Positions 34,520 through 46,200 of a stretch of 64,000 nucleotides of DNA are shown in pieces. Numbering within the stretch: position 1 is the stretch's first letter; each line of letters opens with the position of its first letter. A program made the position numbers and the translations under genes. The DNA is from Diplosphaera chodatii. Its lineage: Eukaryota > Chlorophyta > Trebouxiophyceae > Prasiolales > Stichococcaceae. The stretch is taken from contig JAALGY010000043.1 in the NCBI GenBank assembly GCA_032358165.1, positions 434,001-498,000 on the forward strand, in the 5' to 3' direction. A model generated the notes under the pieces. It was not told the origin of the DNA, did not search any database, and worked only from the letters and a program-made list of their open reading frames with translations.

Positions 34520-37500
34520 TCAGCGGCGACAGAACGTCAGCAGGAGCTCTGTTCGGCTGTCCACACGTGCACGGCTGAGGGCCTCGATAGTGACAGAAGG
34601 ATCCAAGCCACCGCCGGCATGCTGCTTGCTACTGAGGGCTTCATCGTCTAAAGGACAGCCTGCCCGGATGACGTACTCAGGCTGCGACACTGCACTGGCT
34701 GACGGTTGACTTTCATCGCTGCCATGCTGGGATTGACTGACGACCTGCATAGCTCATAGACGCTGCATCATGCGTCAACACAGACACAGCCCACCATGTG
34801 CACGGTATGGTCTCCGGCCAACGTGCCAACAAACGCTGTGGTACCTGAAGCAGGTCGCCGATTGTGGTGCCGCCTGGACAGCTGAGGTGCGGAGCACTGA
34901 ATGGCTGCAAGCCTGCGGTTGACTCGGCCGGCCGCAGCTGCAGGGCCACGCGTGTCTCAGGCGGCGCGGCTGCCTGCAGTACACCACTGGCTTTGCAAGA
35001 TAGCCATGTCTGCTGTGCAGGGACACAGGCGATGCAGCTGAAGTCGAGGTGGCACAGCAGCGAGTACATAATACAGCTGCGCACCTGCACTGCAGATGAC
35101 ATCTGTTCTGCCAGGGCTGCAGTTGCCTGCAGGCTGAGGGCTGGGATCTGGATTACCCCGCTGCCTGCACGCCACAAAGATGATGGTTCATGCGATGCAG
35201 ACGGCAGCACACGGGCCTCCAGAACAGCCGTGCAAGTCGCAGTGTTCAGCATTGTTTATATGCACCTCTAGCCGGAGGAAGTGGTGGAACGGGTGGTGGA
35301 AGCTGCGCGAGCTCATTCGGCATGTTGGCAGCTGGCGATGCGTCAGGTTTTGCATCGTCAGCAGCCATGTCGACTGCCTCGGCGGCCACTGGAGCTGCAG
35401 CTGCGCTAATCATCGCTGCAGAGTTTGCAGCAGCTGCTGCTGCCGCGGCAGCTGCAGCCGCAGATGTCCCACCGTCTGCTGTTTTACCGGCTGAAACCGC
35501 AGCTGCCTCTGAGCTCATTGCCGCCAGCGACTTGTGCTTTCGCTTCTTCCCGCTGCTGCCTGCGGGACAAAAAGCAGCTAGGCTGAAGCAATGCCTTGCT
35601 TCTGCCCCTTGTGTGGCAGGACAGCTGCAAGCTGAGGAGGTGGTGCCAATGCTAACGACTGACCTGGTGGTCCGGCACTGCCAGGCCGAGGAATCTGCAT
35701 CGTCACTGGCTTGCCATTGGGCAGCGCGCCAGCCGACGCGGGTCTCTGTGGCGGCTGCTTGACCTGACTTTGCTGTGGGCTCTGCAACATAATGTAGATT
35801 TGTCAGGGCATTTGTTCTGTAGAGCAATATCATAGGCCCTTCGGTAGCAGCAAGGTGGTGACCTGGCATTTGCCTCACCTCTGTCGCCGAGTCCGCAGCC
35901 GGTGCAGAGTATTGAGGAGCAGACATGGCAGCCGAGACTGGCGCCATGTTGCTGCCACTTACAGCACCTGCTGGCGTCCAGGCTGCGGCAGGTGCCGGCA
36001 ACACCTCCTGCACGTCAGGCAGCAATCGGGTGTTTGCACATCCACCTTTAAAGCTCTAGATGACAATGATCTTTTGGACGGACTCTGCAATGCACCTGCG
36101 GCGCTGACTTTGGCTGCTGCACCTCTGCCTTAATGCGGTGCGCAGCCTTGGGCAGCAGCGTCGGCAGCATGCCCAGGCCAGACTGCAGCAGTGGCACGCG
36201 AGGCGGCTGGGGGTTGGCAGCTGTCTTCTGGCTCCGCTTGTACGTTTTCTGCCACTTTGCTGGCGGCAGGTCGCCTGCAAACGATTCGTCGTCAGCCCCT
36301 GCTGCAGGCTGCACTGCAGCGCCACCAGCGCCACCAGGAGGCGTCAACGCGCCTGAGCCTGCCACAGGGCTGGCGCGCCCGCTGGCTGCAGGGCTGGCAA
36401 GCGCCAATGCGCCGGTGTTGGCTGGCGGCAGCATCACCGGCACCGGCATGGCTGTGAGGGTCCACGGCAGCTTGGAAGCTGCGCTGCCGCCGCCGCTCCT
36501 GGCGGCGCTGCTGCGGGCGCTGCTGCCGCGGCCGCCAGAGGCTGTTCTACCCAGGCCGCCAGCCCCGCTGCTGCGGCCGCGCGCAGCGACGGCTGCCTTG
36601 CGGGCCTCCGCCTCCCGCCGAATCTTGGCGCCCTCCTCAAAGGCCTTCTCCATGATGTCAGCGCTGGCGTCGAAGATCTGCACGAGCCACTCGAGCACAT
36701 TGACCAGACCTCCAGAGCCCGTTCAAGTCATCGAGATGTGTGAACATGGGCGCTGCAATGCCAATCGTGTTGCGCAGCATTGTAGCCTCTGGGATAGCTG
36801 CTGTGGGAATACCAACTGTGGTCAAACAGGAGTGTATCGTTACATACCTGCTCCTCGTACTTGCCGACATCATTGTACAACACAGCAACCAGGTGATCGA
36901 AGCGCGGGTCAGGGCGGCAGTCACGTCGACTCTGCATCGGCTTCCGGCATTGTGGGCACACATTCTCCCTGCAGGATGGTTGAGACACACTCGTCATTTA
37001 CAGTTGGCAACCTCCGTGCAAGAGGGTTCACGCTTGCATGGGGACAGGTGCATCTCCTGCAGGGAACAGAATCAACGACGTGATATGATGGCGTACTTTG
37101 AGAGGCGCAGCCACTTCTCAATGCAGACGGCGCAGAAGCGGTGCATACACTGCGCAATCAGCCGTGCATCCTTGATGACGCCTGCATGATCACAGAGCAA
37201 GCTCAAGCTAGGGTCCGTGTCAAGGGCGATGCTCCTACTCAACAAACACATAGCGGGACGACTGACAGGTTTGGCACAGCCTGACCTAGGCAGACAGGGC
37301 ATCGCGTCTCGTCGGCAAGGTCCTCCAGGTTGATCTCGATCATGATGCTGCATAAACAAGACATGCAGCTGCATCGGCAGAGCCACCCAACTGCCATGTG
37401 CACATACCATCCACTTTCGGCCCAGCAGGCAGGTCCCTTGGGCTTAACTTGCAGACTCACTCGTCAGAAGGTCCTGCAACTCCGTGAGCTGCATCAGGTG

Positions 37501-37540
37501 CAGCGCACGCAGCTGCTGCTGCACGTGGAGGCTGCGCCAT
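34520..37540 (-). CDS. RING1-like E3 ubiquitin ligase (Polycomb PRC1-type RING finger)
   Basis: The start ATG is at 37540 (MAQPPRAAAAACAAPD); exon 1 ends with a GTGAGT donor. The next exons give IEINLEDLADETRCPVCLG, then VIKDARLIAQCMHRFCAVC and IEKWLRLSKENVCPQC, a complete C3HC4 RING. It is followed by RRDCRPDPRFDHLVAVLYND and KYEEQ. This RING plus the RPDPxFD...YEE extension is characteristic of RING1/RNF2 and plant RING1 proteins, which monoubiquitinate histone H2A in PRC1. A helical region (EKAFEEGAKIRREAEARK) and long Ala/Gly/Ser/Pro/Gln-rich segments follow, including a run of 13 Ala near 35.43 kb. The last exons (about 35.25-34.52 kb) contain TTIGDLLQ and end TELLLTFCRR, which may be a RAWUL ubiquitin-like domain; that part is tentative. 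Phases close through the first four exons. Confidence 0.82.
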
Positions 37541-37663
37541 GATATTATCTACAGTATCAGTGGGCATACACCCTGTCAAGCCCGACCTGGTGCATCACAT
37601 GAACATGATGTCATGATGTCTTATATGAGCGACTGACGTCTCGCACGGCCAAACAACATAGGG

Positions 37664-39053
37664 ATGGCAGCCGTCACCTCTCCACAGCCACCCCCTGCAT
37701 ACTATGGTGTGCATGTTGCACACCTTCCGATCGTTGGGAGCACACTGTCAATACTCCCCCACGTCGCCGGTTATAGCTGGCACCCAGGTATGCATGAGCC
37801 TGACACTGTGAAAGTTGACACTGGTGCCCGCCGGCTGCTTGCGCCTTTGAACGCTCAAGCGCCGAAGCCGCCGGTACGCCATACAAAGCCATCACATCTG
37901 CAGACGCCGTGTTGCCCTGCTTCGTGCAGGACCATACCAAGCAGTTGCAAGCTGCAGGCTGTCGGACACCCAGGACGCAGAGCTGCTAGTCCTGCGCCAC
38001 CGCAGAGTCAAGTGAGGGTTGTGCTTTTCACGTCTGAAAAGGCGGTCAGTATGCGATTCAGCTTGCAGCTACTAGCCGGCACACCCTGCTTCTTCCGCTC
38101 TGTGCTAAACTGACCAGCCAAGCGGCCCGCAAGCGGCATGCAGGTGATGCATGGACTCGGCGGGCAGCGGTGGCAGAATGAGAGTCCCGCTTTACAGGGG
38201 ATGCCAGAAGCCCAGAACGCACTTGCTTCCACTTCAGTTTATTGGTCGCGAGTTGCGCCTCAGTGCTCGGTCAGATCCGTCGACGAGTGGTAGACCGCTG
38301 GTGTGTTCAGCGCCTTGCTGCCGTCTGCTGCCAGAGCGTGCAAAGGACCTTGGTGAACAACATGTAAGTGCCCTTCCCTGTGCAGGTCCTGCACGGCTCA
38401 TTAACATTTTAAACATTACTGCGTGGCGCGGCCGATGTGGACCTCACGGCGGGGGCAGCCGTGCCAGGATCCTGACACCAGGGACTGATCAAGGCAAAGC
38501 CAACAATTGTTGCCGCGCTCTTCACTGCAGGGTTACTGGGCGGTTTGCATGGATGGAGACACTGCCACCACTGCTCATCAGTGAGTGGCTTGTCTGCGTG
38601 CTGGGACGGATTCAATGCATGTTCAGACCTTACTTTGCAAGTGCATTTGCTGCCGCACACCCGCAATGTGACCAACCGCGGTTGTGTGCAGTTGCCGGCG
38701 CAATTGCAGCAATGGGCAGCCTACAGGGCCTCAGCCAGTGGGCTACCATGGGCAAGCCCAAAGCTGTGGGCGTGGACCCTTGGGATAGAGAGGTGCCGCT
38801 GTGAACGTGTTGCTCCACAACCTGCACACAGAGCCTCTTGCTTGTTCATACCTCCTGATCAACGTGCTTCCTTCGACCGTTGACAGGTCGAATGGCGGGA
38901 CAGACAGATGCGACGGAGACCAGATGACTTCACACCCGCATGGGGCGAACAGGCGAAGGTGAGACCAGATGCTGGTAGCAATGGGATGGATGATGTGCTG
39001 TTTTGCGCGCGCTGCAGCTGACTCTGTCCTGCATCAGCACGGTTGCCAGATAG
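37664..39053 (+). CDS. Small multi-exon gene, unknown product
   Basis: A start ATG at 37664 opens an exon encoding AYYGVHVAHLPIVGSTLSIL, ending at a GTATGC donor (37787, phase 1). Later candidate exons join in phase: a segment ending QRTLVNNM before a GTAAGT donor (about 38.36 kb), then VTGRFAWMETLPPLLI, then MGSLQGLSQWATMGKPKAVG with VDPWDRE, then WRDRQMRRRPDDFTPAWGEQ (38.89-38.96 kb), and a short last exon with a TAG at 39051-39053. The basic, Trp-rich C-terminal part looks like a small organelle-complex subunit, but I do not recognise it. The link between exon 1 and the 38.3 kb exon is unresolved. The gene converges on UPF3. Confidence 0.45.
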
Positions 39054-39339
39054 GCATTGCGTGTGCGTGCTGCAGCGGTAGCAGCTGCAAGGGCCGGATC
39101 AGAGCAGCATAGCATTGTGGGGGAAACAACAGCCAGGGTTATGCCACACTACATGTTGGTCACGAAAGGTTTGGCAGGAGCCGACCAGCTCATATTGCTG
39201 ACCGTCTTGTATACTCAGCTTGTTTCGGAGTGTTCGGCAGTACAACATAATAAGTCTGCCAGTCCAAGCTTCTGCTGACGATGTCTACAAATGCCAGCAC
39301 ATGTTCCGCATGACTTCTGATCGCTGCACGCAGTCCGTG

Positions 39340-42189
39340 TCAGCCATTGGGCTGTGCATCCCCAGCAGTTTTGGGTTTGCCACGGTGCCTGCCGCCCTTT
39401 CTTATAGCTGCCTGTGGGGCAGCTGACGCTGCTGCCGGCGGCATGCCCTGCACCCCAGGCGCAGGCATAGCCTCCCGCCCTGAGGCTGTGCCACGTCCCC
39501 TGTGGCGTCGGCTGCTGGGACCTGCTGCCGCTGACGCTGGAGACTCTGCTTCCCGGCTGCCGGCTGCGTCCGTGGTCCGCATCAGTATTGTGGGAGTTAC
39601 AGCAGCTGCCACGTCCGCTGGGGTATCCATAGGCGCTGTAGCATGCTTGCCACCTTGCCGCTGGCCGCGCCCGCGCTGCTGCCTTGCATGCTGCGGTGAC
39701 CTAGGCTCCTGCTGCTCCTGCTGGGTGGCAACATGCTGGTGCTTGTGGGTGTTCTTACCCTGCTGTTTGTCTTTTTGCTGAGACGTAGCAGGCTGCTGTT
39801 GTTGTGGGCGCTTCCCGCGGTCAGCTGTGCCCGCGCTGGCAGGTGCCTGCGCGGCTGCGGCTGCAGCCTTGGCTCTGGCAGCAGACGCTGGGGCTGAGGC
39901 AGTCCCTGAGGCGGCGGCAGCAGCGTCGCCTGCCACGGCGCTGCTGCTGCTTCCTCCGTCTTGCTGCCGGGCGGCGCGCGGCACGAAGGCACCGAAGCCA
40001 GGGCGCACCTTGGGCTCCTTGGCTGGCGCATCCCGCTTCTTGAGCTGCATCCACCATTGCACAAAGTCACTCAGGCAGCAGCTTGACATCTACGTGCCTA
40101 AGGACTTTCCATCCTCACGATGCACGAGGTGACAAAGCATGTGCTACCCCCAAGCATGGTGTACCCCCCGCTATCATACACAATGCCCCCTGCAGATGGC
40201 ATAGAGCTTCTTTGGTGGGCTGTGCCCACCTTGGGAGGCGGCTTCGCATCGCCATCAGCAGCGCTGCTGTCAGCGTGGCCTGCCGGCAGCTCGCTGCCCA
40301 GTCGCAGGCTGCCCATCGCCCGCAGGGCCGCCTCCTTTGCTGCCTACAACGTTCACAAGCGCCAACTCAAGTCAGCTGCCTACTCGCCTAGAGTACCGCT
40401 GCCGTTGTGCATGGCAGGGCACTGTTGGCAGCTCGTGGGTGTTGTGATGGCCACACCTGGGCAGAGTCGGAGGCAGATGCTGCTGCGCTGCCCTTCCCAC
40501 CGCTGCTGGAGCCCCGTTGACCCGCTACCTGGCTGCCAGCAGCTGCTCGGCTTGCCGCCTTGCTCTGCATCACCGCAGTATCGTGTTCGTGTCACAGCAT
40601 GCTGCTACAGAATGTCACAACAGCAAATGACCTGGCTAGCGAATGCCATGAGTCATCATTGCGACTCATCCCAATTCGTCATGCGGACAGCCTGCGTGCT
40701 CGAGTCACCTGCTTCCGGCCGCCGCCATCACCCTCTCCTGCCTCCGAGATGCTGGCCAGGGCGCTGCCGACCAGGCTGCGGCTGCTGGCCCCCTTCCGCG
40801 GCTGCGCCTTCCTGCGCTCCCGCTCCTGTGGCAAGTATGAATTCTGAGACCATGCTGTGAAATTGAGTTCCCATCTGCCCAGGTGCTTCCTGCATGGAGA
40901 TGCTGATGGCGTGAATTCACAAGTTTACCAATGGCTGCTGACAGGCCCTGGGGCATTGCCACCCCAACTTGTGCGTGCAGGTAAGCTGCGTTTACCTCGA
41001 CTAGCAGTCAGTGAAAGCATATGCAAACCTTGGGCATGCTCTTCTCCTGGAAATAAGCCATGAGCGGCGTGACGATGCGAACATCCTCGCCATCCCCGGC
41101 ACCTGCGGTTATGCATTGTGGTTGGTGCAAGGTACAGCAGCAGCTAGTGGTGAGCATATGGTTGCAGACATGGGTCTGTGTTGCAACTGACACATTGAAA
41201 ATGTGCCGAATGTGTGAAGAAGGCATGCTGGGGCAATGCAAGTGCCAGGCGCAATGCAGTGACTGGTCCTCTGAGCGACTCGCCTGCCTCAAGTCTCTGA
41301 TCTAGCTGTTGCTCGGCGGTAGGCAGCGCCTCTGGCTGCTTCCCAAGCTCCTCAAGGAAGGCCTTGTACGCAGCATCTGTGCGTGTGCACCCCAAGGCAT
41401 GAGCAGCCTCCACAGGATATCTGCTGTGCGTTAAATTGACTGGGTGATGCAGTTCACGCCAGCCTACAGAAAACATGCCATCTGGTGTGTGATCATCGAG
41501 ACTAGCCGGTGCTCAAGGCCACATAGTCAGGGCCACATATGACTAGTGCAGACACCAGAACAGGTTGCCAGCCGCGCACTCCTGCCAATCCCTTGCCCCT
41601 GACCCAAGCAGTGGAGAGTGACACGAAGACTTGAAAGCTCCTTCCAGGCGCTTTGGGTGCATGCACAGGGTTGTATTGCGATCTGAGTGTCGCACCCTTC
41701 TCAATGGTGCCCTCCCGCGGGTCGCGCTTGACGCGGCCCCGCGGCACCCGCTGGAAGGGCGCGTACTCAACGCTGCACGGCTGCTGCTTGCCACGGGCGT
41801 CAGGGAACGTTGCTCCCTGGAAGGCGGCTCTAAAGTCCAGCACATCGCCGGGCGCCCTGAAACTCAGGTATGCAGTCGACGCCCGCGTCGTCTTTTGCCT
41901 GCGGCGCAACATGCCAAAAGTCGACATGCAGATGTTGATTTGCTCATCCCACAACTGATTCTGTTGCAAGCACTGAGCAGTTGCACCATGCAGTTCCACC
42001 ATCGTTGGCACCGGTGTTAAGCACCGGCATGCAGGTCACACACCCAATCTTGCCGCGAGCAAAGCTGAACCAGCTGTAGCGGTCGGCAAACTCCTTGTCG
42101 AATGCCGCCTTGCAGTCAGCCTCCTGCAGCAACGGTGGCAGCTGGCGTATGACCACCTTTGTGAAGTCGCGCATGGACTGGGACCCCAT
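39340..42189 (-). CDS. UPF3: UPF3 regulator of nonsense-mediated mRNA decay
   Basis: The start ATG is at 42189. Exon 1 (42189-42044) encodes RDFTKVVIRQLPPLLQEADC and YSWFSFARGKIG. Exon 2 (41898-41696) encodes TAYLSFRAPGDVLDFRAAFQ, CSVEYAPFQRVPRG and KRDPREGTIEKG. Exon 3 (41376-41284) encodes YKAFLEELGKQPEALPTAEQ. Exon 4 (41102-41029) encodes IVTPLMAYFQEK. Together they form the Smg4/UPF3 RNP-like domain, which binds UPF2 and links exon-junction complexes to decay of transcripts with early stop codons. An Arg/Lys-rich exon (ERERRKAQPRKG, 40.8 kb) follows. The last exon (to 39340) is Ala/Gln/Gly-rich, with VRPGFGAFVPRAARQ near its start and RKGGRHRGKPK near the end. The intron between exons 3 and 4 uses a GC donor (GCGAGT). 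Confidence 0.88.
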
Positions 42190-42572
42190 GGTTGCACCTT
42201 ATGTCACTTAGCAGCTTGAATACATGCTGGACCTAGCAGCTGCTACAAACATGCAGCCACTGCCGAAAGCGGCACTGTGTGCGTTGGAAGCATGATGATC
42301 GCAAAGACATCTTGCAGAGATGAGCATTCTTGGATGTGGCCGAGTGCAGTAGGCAGCAATAAGGAGCAAGGACGGCAGCTGCCAGGTTCAGCAGCCAGAG
42401 GCGCACTGTGTCGCACGCCTTAGTGGAAGCCAGGGCTCTGTATGGGCTGCTTGCTTGATCAAGTCGTTCGCAGTGTGCACATGAACGGATGCATGCTCAT
42501 GTAGCGGCCGCAATCGACGTCAGCCGCATGCCCTCAGCTCCGCTTTAAGATACGAGAGAGCAACGCTGCAGC
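42190..42572. promoter_or_regulatory. Bidirectional promoter region between UPF3 and NOC3
   Basis: The start codons of UPF3 (-) and NOC3 (+) are only 383 bp apart and face away from each other, so both promoters and 5' leaders must fit here. No TATA-like or other defined element is convincing. The call rests on geometry. Confidence 0.6.
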
Positions 42573-42655
42573 ATGGTGAAGGCGCTGAAATCTGTAGCGT
42601 TGCAGAAGAAGGGGAAGACGTCTGGCAGCAAACGGCCGCGGCAGCAGCCCACAGC

Positions 42656-42686
<31 letters not shown>

Positions 42687-43219
42687 CGCAGGGGTGCACC
42701 CAGACCTGCGGGAGGCGCAGCCAAGCGGCAGAAGTTGCAGGTGGGCGTGCTTTCGTCTCTGTCAGGTGTGTGTCGTAGGAAAGGGCGGCTGACGTTGTGA
42801 TAACGACACGACCGTGCTTGATGGGCGGCTGCTCTACAGAATGGCGCGCAGCACCCACACAAGCAGCCGAAGCGGAAGCAGAAGCCAGTGGAGCAGGCAG
42901 CAGATGAAAAGGAGGACAGCGAAGATGAGGAGGTGGACGAAGATGACCTGGATTTTGTGCGACGCCTGGGCGCCCCAGCAGCCGCCTTCCTGTCTTCTCT
43001 GGACGCCACAGAGGCTGTCAAGTGCGCCAACAGCAACGACAGCATGGCTGCCCTGCATACTGCGCCCCGCACCCTGACAGGAGGCGTGATTGCGTGGAGG
43101 CCTACAGGGCATGCATCATGTTGCTTTGTCCGATGGACACGCATGTACAGACTGCCTTCGGCTTGTACAATTAGGCCGGGGCATGTGCCTAAGCAGCCGC
43201 CCAAGCAGAAGCCAGCGGT

Positions 43220-43252
<33 letters not shown>

Positions 43253-46200
43253 GCATGAGTCGGATGACGAGGGCCACGAGAGTGCCTACGAGCAGCGCCT
43301 GCAGCAGAGGTACCAGCGTCATGCACAGTCTGCGTGTGTACGGCAATAGGCCGCTGACCAGAGATTGCATGTACTTAACCCGAGCAAGCCAGCGCCTGCT
43401 CGTCTGTTGGAAGGCGAAGGTCCAGGCAGACGGTACTGCTGCATTGCAGGAAGCCAGAGCAGCAGCTGGAGGAGGCCCTGCCGCGGCTCCCTGTGAAAGG
43501 ACCGGATGGCATGCTGATGTATGAGCGGACAACCAAACGCGCACACATTCCGTCCGCAGTGAGTGTGGCAGGAAACCCGCCCATGCCAAGCAGCATGCTA
43601 CACCATATTTGCTGAAGCTCAGATGCGACTTTGCACTGCACCAACTCTGACATCTGTCAGCAGCAGCTTGCGCACTGAGTGTGCAAGCCCCTCACATGAG
43701 CAGGTCACGAGGGTGGAGGGCGTTGTGGTTGAGGAGGCCTCAGAGGACGAGGAACAGGGCCCCTCAGATGCGGATGAAACTGCCGCTGCACCGCTTGCCA
43801 CTGCGACTCCACTGCAAGAAGCCTTGCAAGCAGCTGCTCCTGCTGTCGCGCCCAGCGCAGCCATACCAGAGCTTGAGTCAGACCTGCAGGTGTGCCAGCC
43901 AGAGCCTGCCGGCCATGATGTGGGTCCGGATCACGGCCTGAATGTAGCGTGACAGCCGCGTTAGAGACTGCCGGACATGACATCGAACCACCTCGACAGC
44001 CAGGGCTCTTTCTGGCATTTGCGCAGGAGTTTCAGGACGCTGAGGAGCGGCGCGAGGAGCTCAAGCAGCAGATGGCGGTGGCGTGCAGCCAGCTGCTGCG
44101 GGAACCCGAGGCGCACACCAAAAACCTTCGAGCGCTGCTGGCCCTCACGGTCGACAAGGACACCGAGGTGACCTCACATGCAGCTGCAATAGCTGAGGTC
44201 AAAGTCGACGAGGCCACCCTCCTCCCTCTACTGCTGGTTGTTATGGTGACAGCACCAGGATGAAGAGCACTGCTCCTGCCGCACGAAACTTGACAGCATG
44301 CTGTGCAGCAGAGCCGGCGTAACTGCTGCCTCTGCCACGTAAAGGGCTGTAACTGCATTGCTACAACTACTATGCCGTGGTATGCCCAGATTGTGCGGCT
44401 GGCGATGCTGTCGCTGCTGGCGGTCTTCCGGGACGTCCTGCCGGGCTACCGCATCAGGCTGCCCACCGAGAAGGAGCTGGCGATGCCCGTCAGCAAGGAT
44501 GTCAAGCGCACGCGCGACTACGAGGCCACGCTTCTGCGTCTCTACGAGGTGCAGCTGTGCACCAGCAGATCTTGATGTACCAGGCCAGAGCTCATCGTCC
44601 TCCATGCTCAAGCGGCTCGGCATTCGAGTGTCAGTTGTAACACAACATGCAGGCATACGTGCGGCAACTGACGAAAGCAGCAGCCGGTGCCAAGGGTATC
44701 GCTGGTGGAGGCGCCACAGCAGCCCTGGGCCAGATAGCGATGCACTGCATGCAGGTAAGACCGTGCGCTTGGGTCGTCTGCATGTCCACAGCTGCACTTC
44801 CTGCTGCAGCATGCAAGGCGTGCTGCCGTGTGACGTCAGCACACGTTCGACCCTGCAGGGGCTGCTGTCAGCACGGCCAGACTTCAACTGCGCCTCCGAG
44901 CTGCTCCAGGCCGTAGTGCCTGCCATGGTGCACAGGTGGGCAACATGTGTTGTCGGTCTGTCCCATGGTTCCTGCCAGTCATCCGTTCACCATCTGCAAC
45001 ATCGTGGGTGTCAGCATTGCGTACAACTGCTTATGTAGGGACGCAGCGGTGGCCGCTGCGGCGTGCAAAGCAGTGGCGGCAGTGGTGGCAGCCGACACAG
45101 GCGGCGAGACGCTGCTGGAGGTGGTGCAGCTGGTGGCGGACCTGGTGAAGCGCCACGACTGCCGCTGCAAGCCCGAGGTGTGGCCCCGGCTCGAGGTCGT
45201 CCATTTTTTCGCGCCGGCGTCAGCACATCTGGTGGATGCATGGTGTCCGATCCTGCGAAATCTTATGTTGAACAGAGCTTGACAGCCCAACGACAGCAAC
45301 AGCACACCGGCGTCCTGTCAGGTGCTGTCGTGCCTCTATGGCATGGACATCCGCGACGCGGAGCTGGCCTCCCTGGAGCGGAAGCGGGGCGGGAAGGCCA
45401 AGAAGCGCAAGAAGAAGGCCGAGGACGAGGTGGCCAGCTCCTTCAGGGAGGCCGACGCAGGTTGGCCATGTGCTTTCGACCTGGGGCACGTGCCTCGTTG
45501 CCACCTGTCGACAGCCAGCGGTCGGGATGGTGCAATGCGATCGCAGCCAACATTCTTACCTTCCAAGCGTCAGGCTCTATTTGCAGCCATGGTGTAGTGC
45601 GCGTGGCTGAAATGGATCCAGCATATCCATGTTCGGAAACCGTCGTTTTCCCACGGGCAGCATGCTGAGAGACCCATATTTGGCCCTGATCCCCGCAACC
45701 AGTTGTGCTCCTGCACTGCTGCTGCAGTCGCGGACTTCCAGGCGGCTAAGGAGCGCAAGTCGCTGGTGCTGGAGGCGCTGTTCGAGGTGCTGTTCCGGGT
45801 GCTGAAGCACGCCGCCGGCGGCGCGGCCCGCGGCGCGCCCCAGCAGAACGGCAGCCCTGCAGGTGCAGGTGCACGCGCACATTCTGTCACACCGTGGGGA
45901 CATGCTGTGCTCAGGATGCTGCTGGCCGTCCTCTGTGTCGGTCACTCCCTTTCTGCAGCACTGCTGCATAGCATTACCAGCCTGATTGCCACAGACCTGC
46001 TTGCATGCTGCAGTGCATGATATGTGCTGCGTCCCCTGAAACCCGTCAATCCTGTCTGATGTGTACACCCTGCAGCCAGTGGCGGCGGCGGGAAGCGCGG
46101 GGCGAAGGGCCGCGGCGCGTTCCCGCTGCTGGGCGTCGCTCTGGAGGGTGTGCGCCGCTTCGGCCACCACCTCAGCATCGACTACTTCGCGGACCTGACG

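Noticed and set aside
36133..37083. A 316-codon open frame on the plus strand
   Set aside because: It is antisense to the RING1-like exons; its Ala/Pro/Arg-rich sequence mirrors the low-complexity coding strand.
39001..39340. Possible extension of the 37.7 kb gene beyond 39053
   Set aside because: A frame with GSEQHSIVGETTARV is open but joins no exon in phase better than the short exon ending in TAG at 39053.
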